Positions 59,708 through 64,000 of a DNA stretch of 64,000 bases are shown piece by piece. The notes under the pieces were generated by a model. The model was not told the origin of the DNA and ran no database searches. It was given only the letters and a program-made list of their open reading frames with translations. Position 1 is the first letter of the stretch. Every line of letters starts with the position of its first letter. Both the position numbers and the translations under genes were made by a program. Source of the stretch: Rhodoferax sp. (GTDB taxonomy: Bacteria; Pseudomonadota; Gammaproteobacteria; Burkholderiales; Burkholderiaceae_C); assembly GCA_031291305.1 (NCBI GenBank), contig JARLJH010000058.1, positions 1 through 64,000 on the forward strand. The letters are read 5' to 3'.

Positions 59708-61042
59708 TTACGGTGACGAAACTGACGCTACAGGCATGCCAAGCATGCCGTCCACAAGCCCGTTGGCGAAGGGCTGACTTGGGTTGGCTTGGTCACGCGC
59801 ATCGTCATATGAAAAACCGACCGGCGCAGAGGCCAAAGGCATGTCAGCGATGGGGAAGTCCAACTCCTCCGGGCGAATTCCCTGCAATATCGCCACGACA
59901 TCTTCTCGGCGACCTTTTTCTTCAGCCATCTTGTTCAAAGCGGTGAGCCTTTCCGGGTCGAACACCATGGAGTTGCTTGTCAAGCCGCGTTCAATCAATT
60001 TTTCATGCAAGGAGAACCCCGCCAACGGATTGGCCCGCAGTTTTTCAAGACGCGTATAAGCCCAGACATCGGCCTTTTCAAAAATGGTCGAGGCGACCCA
60101 AGCCACACCAGTCAGAGCCCCCCGGTTGGCCGCAGCATTCTGCATGGCTCCAATGACCTGCTGCTGCGTGAGTTTGCGCGCGATGTCGACGGCCTGATCG
60201 CGCATTTTTTCTGAGGCGAGCGCCGTGGCCTGCGCAATAAGTTGCTGCTTGAGAACATCGGTCGCTACGCTTGCAGCCGCCTGCTGGGCCGCCGAAATAG
60301 CGGCATCAGCGGCCATGGCTGCACCCTTGATGCCGGATGCCACGGTAAAGATGTTGTACAGCGTGCCAACAATCTGCTTGCCGTAGTGATATGTCTTCAT
60401 GCGGGCGCCACCCTCTTCGGACACACCCTGTGTCCAAAGCACCAGCCACAGCGCCTCATCCTCATCCATGTTGGCCTGCGAAACCTCCAAAGGATGCACA
60501 CTCATCAACCAGTGATAGTCCTGGGCTTTGGGGCTGTTGGGAGGAGCCAGACGGGCATAACCACGACACACCTTGAAAGGCTGCACGCGCAGCTTTTTCC
60601 CGGTACTCAGGGTGACATTGAAAGGCTCGCCATCGTCACGCAGGTCAGCCAACTTGGTCAGCATTTTTTCTGCGGTGTCACTGTGATAGCCATCAATCTT
60701 CTGAAGCTTATCGCGCAGTTGCAGTGGACTGCCCGGCGCTGCGGCAATCACGGTCAGTCGCTCGTCAACACCTAAGCCACGAACCCAGGCCACTCGGTCG
60801 TCCGGACTCCAGGCGTCACTGCTGGCCACAGAAAAGGGCAACTCCCACTGGGTGTCGCACTCGGGGTCTTTCAAGGCTGCAGTACGGGCAATGGCTGGAC
60901 GCAACGCCTGCTCGCCCACGCCATAGGTTCGGATATTGCCAAGCAGCACCTCATTGACCTGTCGGCCATCATCCACCGTAAATTTCGGCGCTGCGCAAGC
61001 GGTGAGCAACAACAGGGCGATCAGCGAAATAATCCGACGCAT
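59708..61042 (-). CDS. Large lipoprotein of unknown function
   Basis: 444 residues with signal and lipobox LLLTAC (Cys16). The first half (about 20-200) is globular with Cys in DPECDTQW and KVCRGYA; the middle (about 215-300) is an Ala-rich helical region (SGIKGAAMAADAAISAAQQA) that could associate with membrane. No known domain. Co-directional with the exported MORN protein with a 9-bp gap. Confidence 0.78.
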   Translation of the reverse strand: MRRIISLIALLLLTACAAPKFTVDDGRQVNEVLLGNIRTYGVGEQALRPAIARTAALKDPECDTQWELPFSVASSDAWSPDDRVAWVRGLGVDERLTVIAAAPGSPLQLRDKLQKIDGYHSDTAEKMLTKLADLRDDGEPFNVTLSTGKKLRVQPFKVCRGYARLAPPNSPKAQDYHWLMSVHPLEVSQANMDEDEALWLVLWTQGVSEEGGARMKTYHYGKQIVGTLYNIFTVASGIKGAAMAADAAISAAQQAAASVATDVLKQQLIAQATALASEKMRDQAVDIARKLTQQQVIGAMQNAAANRGALTGVAWVASTIFEKADVWAYTRLEKLRANPLAGFSLHEKLIERGLTSNSMVFDPERLTALNKMAEEKGRREDVVAILQGIRPEELDFPIADMPLASAPVGFSYDDARDQANPSQPFANGLVDGMLGMPVASVSSP

Positions 61043-61154
61043 GAGGGGGTGATTGTGTCAATGCTGTAATTGTTGAATTTCCATCCGCGACCTGTCCCTG
61101 ACAGAATTCGCGAATTGTAAAATATGTTACAAGCAGAGCATAGCACCCCCACCC

Positions 61155-61331
61155 TCAGGCCAAACGCTCCAAAATCAAGACAGCAAAAAAGCCAAACGCA
61201 GCCGTGAGGGTCCACTTCAGAACCTTCAAACCCCACTGTTTGTAGCGACGCTGTCCTGTGCCGATATAAAACGTAAAGCACACCACCGCAGACAGCAATA
61301 GCATCAAAATAGCCCAGCGAAACAGAAGCAT
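61155..61331 (-). CDS. 58-residue membrane protein downstream of lpxC
   Basis: Reads MLLFRWAILMLLLSAVVCFT, then FYIGTGQRRYKQWGLKVLKW and TLTAAFGFFAVLILERLA. Two transmembrane helices (about 4-22 and 40-56) joined by a basic loop. ATG 61331 is two bases from the lpxC stop, so it is co-transcribed. A similar small gene after lpxC is, to my memory, common in Comamonadaceae, but its role is unknown. Confidence 0.72.
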   Translation of the reverse strand: MLLFRWAILMLLLSAVVCFTFYIGTGQRRYKQWGLKVLKWTLTAAFGFFAVLILERLA

Positions 61332-61333
61332 GG

Positions 61334-62257
61334 CTACCAGGCCCGCGCCAGTTGGGCAAAGCCTTGCGGCGCCTTCTTGTCGTCGTCAAATGTCACCACG
61401 TCCCAGGCCTCGGGGTGATCGAGCAATTCGCGCAGCAGCAAGTTGTTGAGCGCATGGCCCGAACGAAACGCACTGTAAGCGGCCAGTAGCGGCTTGCCCA
61501 GCAGGTACAGGTCGCCCATGGCGTCCAGAATCTTGTGTTTGACAAACTCGTCGTCGTAGCGCAGGCCACCAGCGTTGAGTACCTTGTAATCATCCATCAC
61601 GATGGCATTGTCCAAGCCGCCGCCCAGTGCCAGGCCGTTGGCACGCATCATCTCCACATCCTTGGTGAAGCCGAAGGTACGGGCGCGGGCAATGTCTTTG
61701 GAATAGGAACCGGTACTCATGTCAAACAGCACACGCTGGCCTGTGGAGTCCACGGCAGGGTGGCTGAATTCGATCTCGAAACTGAGCTGGTAGCCGTGAT
61801 AGGGCGCCAGTCGCGCCCACTTGACATTGGTGCCCTCGCCCTGGCGTATCTCCACAGGCTTCAACACGCGGATGAAACGGCGCGGTGCGTTCTGCATCTC
61901 GATGCCCGCGCTTTGCAGCAGGAAGACAAACGAGGCGGCCGAGCCATCGAGAATTGGCACCTCTTCGGCAGTAATGTCGACATACAGGTTGTCCACCCCG
62001 AGACCGGCGCACGCCGACATCAGATGTTCCACGGTGTGCACCTTGGCCTGACCATGCGAGATGGTGGATGCCATGCGCGTGTCGGTGACGGCCAAGGCCG
62101 ACACCGGAATATCCACCGGCTGCGGCAAATCGACCCGTCGAAAGACGATGCCGGTGTCGGGCTGCGCCGGACGCAGGGTGATTTCCACCCGCTGCCCGCT
62201 GTGCAAGCCCACTCCGACGGCGCGGGTCAGGGTTTTGAGAGTTCGTTGTTTAAGCAC
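61334..62257 (-). CDS. lpxC: UDP-3-O-acyl-N-acetylglucosamine deacetylase
   Basis: Zinc enzyme for the committed step of lipid A synthesis. 307 residues, starting at GTG with [21 protein letters not shown]. Zinc ligands are His in HTVEHLMSA, and His and Asp in HKILDAMGD. Catalytic Glu is in [10 protein letters not shown]. In many betaproteobacteria lpxC directly follows ftsZ; here an MFS gene and a small gene lie between them. Confidence 0.97.
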   Translation of the reverse strand: MLKQRTLKTLTRAVGVGLHSGQRVEITLRPAQPDTGIVFRRVDLPQPVDIPVSALAVTDTRMASTISHGQAKVHTVEHLMSACAGLGVDNLYVDITAEEVPILDGSAASFVFLLQSAGIEMQNAPRRFIRVLKPVEIRQGEGTNVKWARLAPYHGYQLSFEIEFSHPAVDSTGQRVLFDMSTGSYSKDIARARTFGFTKDVEMMRANGLALGGGLDNAIVMDDYKVLNAGGLRYDDEFVKHKILDAMGDLYLLGKPLLAAYSAFRSGHALNNLLLRELLDHPEAWDVVTFDDDKKAPQGFAQLARAW

Positions 62258-62321
62258 GAGGAAATTTTACTTTTTTGGGCACACCCGCACCTTGTCCGGG
62301 TCATGACTGTGAACAGCGCCA

Positions 62322-63548
62322 TCACAGCGCAACATGGTGTTCCATCCGATCCCGCTTGGCAAGAGCGGGGAACAGTTTGAACCATCCGGCTGCAATCAAG
62401 ACCGTGCCGCAACCGCCCAACACTACCGATCCCACGGCACCAAACATCGCTGCCGTGGCGCCTGATTCGAATTCGCCGAGTTGGTTGGAGGCGCCAATGA
62501 ACATGGCGTTGACCGCCGACACCCTTCCGCGCATCTCGTTGGGTGTTTCCAACTGAACAAGGGTTGATCTGGTCACAACGCTGATGCTGTCCGCCGCCCC
62601 TGAAATTGCCAGCGCCACCAGAGACAGTCCAAAATTTCTGGATAAGCCAAAAACAATCGTGGCAATGCCAAAAACGGCAACCGCTGCCAACAACCGATGG
62701 CCCACGCCTCTGGTCAATGGCCAGCGCATGATGGCCAGGGACATTGCCAATGCACCTACCGCCGGAGCAGATCGCAACACTCCCAGCCCGAGCGGCCCGG
62801 TATGCAGGATGTCACGGGCATAAATCGGTAGCAGGGCTGTGGCACCTCCGAGCAGAACCGCAAACAAGTCCAGGGAGGTGGCCCCCAGCAACACTTTGCG
62901 GTGCCAAACAAAAGTAAATCCGGCCAGAACCGTCTGCCAAGTGGCAGCCAGGTGGGCTTCCTGGTGAAGGTAGCGCACCAGCAAGGCAAGAGCGGCTGAT
63001 ATCAGAAGCAGCACTGCGCAAGTGACATAGACCGTCGTCGCGCCGGTCGTGTACAGCATGCCACCAATGGCCGGGCCGCCAATGATGGCCACCTGCATCC
63101 CACTGGAACTCAAGGCCACCGCGCTTTGCAGCATATCCTGCGGCACCAGCTGAGGCGTCAATGCCTGTTGTGCTGGCATCTGAAAGGCACGCGCCACTCC
63201 CAGGAGTACCGAGATACCCAGAATCAATTCGCGCGAGGCAAAGTGGTAATGGGTGGCAAGAATCAACACCAGTGCAGCCACCGCCTGAATGCCCATGCAG
63301 AAGGCAAAAATGCGGGCGCGATGGAAGCGATCAGCCGCGTGCCCGGCGGGCAACATCAACACCAGAGCGGGCACAAACTGGAACAGGCCGACGAGGCCAA
63401 GATCCCAGGCGCTGGACGTGATGTCATACATTTGCCAGGCCACCGCCACCATCAGCATTTGATTGGCGCTCACACCAATGAGCCTGGCCAGCCAGAACCG
63501 TATGAATTGTCGATAGGCAAAAAGCCGACGTACGCTGCTTTGAGGCAT
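62322..63548 (-). CDS. MFS transporter (EntS-like)
   Basis: 408 residues from MPQSSVRRLFAYRQFIRFWL; the frame open to 63647 covers the next gene and is rejected. About 11-12 helices; HAADRFHRARI is the loop 2-3 motif A of the major facilitator family. Similar in layout to EntS/NRE-type exporters (MFS_3). Substrate unknown. Placed between ftsZ and lpxC with the small gene that follows, possibly as an insertion in the cell-division cluster. Confidence 0.88.
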   Translation of the reverse strand: MPQSSVRRLFAYRQFIRFWLARLIGVSANQMLMVAVAWQMYDITSSAWDLGLVGLFQFVPALVLMLPAGHAADRFHRARIFAFCMGIQAVAALVLILATHYHFASRELILGISVLLGVARAFQMPAQQALTPQLVPQDMLQSAVALSSSGMQVAIIGGPAIGGMLYTTGATTVYVTCAVLLLISAALALLVRYLHQEAHLAATWQTVLAGFTFVWHRKVLLGATSLDLFAVLLGGATALLPIYARDILHTGPLGLGVLRSAPAVGALAMSLAIMRWPLTRGVGHRLLAAVAVFGIATIVFGLSRNFGLSLVALAISGAADSISVVTRSTLVQLETPNEMRGRVSAVNAMFIGASNQLGEFESGATAAMFGAVGSVVLGGCGTVLIAAGWFKLFPALAKRDRMEHHVAL

Positions 63549-63562
63549 GGGGTCGAATCCGA

Positions 63563-63841
63563 TCAGTTGGATCGTCGGCCCGGGGATTTCAGCTCTTCCA
63601 TCAGTGCGTCGGGTTGCCCACCCTCCGCAAGATGCTTTTTGTACCAAACCGTCAGGATCGTCGTGACCACGGGACCTGGGTTTTGACAGACCTTGCCAAA
63701 ATCCAGTCCATTGATGCTGCAGATCAATTTGACGAGATCCATGTCCAAATCGATGGCATCAGTCTCACAGCGCCGAATTTTGAGATCGGCAAAAGAGTAG
63801 CCTTCTGGAAGTTTTAGAGTCAACAACGAATCTGTCGGCAT
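63563..63841 (-). CDS. Small conserved hypothetical protein
   Basis: 92 residues from MPTDSLLTLKLPEGYSFADL; the frame open to 63916 is less likely. No signal peptide or membrane segment. Two Cys (RRCETDAI and LICSINGLD). A short acidic alpha/beta protein of unknown role. It is 14 bp upstream of the MFS gene and lies 84 bp after ftsZ on the same strand. Confidence 0.6.
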   Translation of the reverse strand: MPTDSLLTLKLPEGYSFADLKIRRCETDAIDLDMDLVKLICSINGLDFGKVCQNPGPVVTTILTVWYKKHLAEGGQPDALMEELKSPGRRSN

Positions 63842-63925
63842 GGCGTATCTAAAGAAAAGTGAGGCGCACCCCTGTGGGCGGTTGCCAGCCTGCAACCTCT
63901 GGTCACAGGCGGCCACCCTAGCCCG

Positions 63926-64000
63926 TCAATCCGCCTGCTTGCGCAGAAACGCCGGGATCTCGAAGTCATCCATGCCGCCGCTGGACAAGGCGTCGACCTT
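63926..64000 (-). CDS. ftsZ: Cell division protein FtsZ, C-terminal fragment
   Basis: Only the last 24 codons are inside the window. They read DDFEIPAFLRKQAD at the end, the conserved C-terminal peptide that binds FtsA and ZipA, preceded by a linker. The rest of the gene lies beyond the right edge on the minus strand. This anchors the dcw cluster. Confidence 0.93.
   Translation of the reverse strand, partial: KVDALSSGGMDDFEIPAFLRKQAD

Noticed and set aside
1-64000. tRNA, rRNA, riboswitch or CRISPR features
   Set aside because: I looked for T-loop words, array-like spacing and known riboswitch cores and saw none; short or diverged RNAs could be missed by eye.

Overview
The window looks like a chromosome segment of a betaproteobacterium, most likely Burkholderiales, family Comamonadaceae (Rhodoferax/Polaromonas-like). 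This rests on GC-rich codon use, the FtsZ C-terminus next to an LpxC block, a phasin (polyhydroxyalkanoate user), a MocR regulator, and a dispersed AT-rich AGCCC/TAGCTAT element that I associate with this family from memory. I see no rRNA, tRNA or CRISPR. All calls come from reading the sequence; no database search was possible.

Layout. 0-6.3 kb: glmS and glmU (UDP-GlcNAc synthesis) with an EamA exporter, an Lrp-type regulator and a soluble histidine kinase between them. 6.4-15.4 kb: sdaA, followed by a compact cecR-ybhGFSR-like ABC exporter operon that ends in an outer-membrane factor. A diverged second copy of the sdaA 3' end lies just beyond it, so this block looks inserted. 15.4-21.9 kb: isochorismatase-like and D-serine-deaminase-like genes, 5-formyl-THF cyclo-ligase, soluble lytic transglycosylase, GST and cca. 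22-26.9 kb: a two-component pair and a PAS-PAS-PAS-GGDEF-EAL protein. 26.9-31.4 kb: gtsABCD-like sugar ABC importer. 31.5-39.8 kb: MocR regulator, LysE exporter, racemase, EamA, aminotransferase, GST, PhzF and phosphatase genes in tight runs.

39.9-44.3 kb holds the most interesting functional locus. It has a methionine-repeat periplasmic peptide, a YedY-like molybdoenzyme, a YedZ-like cytochrome b, an exported MsrA, a TVP38/DedA-type membrane protein, and an ECF sigma factor translationally coupled to a zinc-finger anti-sigma. It resembles the hypochlorite-scavenging system described in Azospira, but the anti-sigma type and gene content differ. The two divergent effector operons share a matching candidate promoter.

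44.5-50.8 kb: phasin, a third EamA, creatininase-like, YjdM, alanyl-tRNA editing protein and DUF167, then an AT-rich patch with a small lipoprotein and an RDD protein. 50.9-57.8 kb: RNB ribonuclease, TonB-like, aroE, mtgA, plsC-like, cdsA-like, ruvC. 57.8-64 kb: an exported MORN-repeat protein, a large lipoprotein, a 58-residue membrane protein, lpxC, an MFS transporter, a small hypothetical and the 3' end of ftsZ.

Two non-coding themes run through the window. One is a ~50-bp element present in at least 13 copies, nine of them inside genes in frame. The other is a three-copy structured repeat with an AAGGAGGAG core and changing hairpins; two copies sit between the binding-protein and permease genes of the sugar importer.
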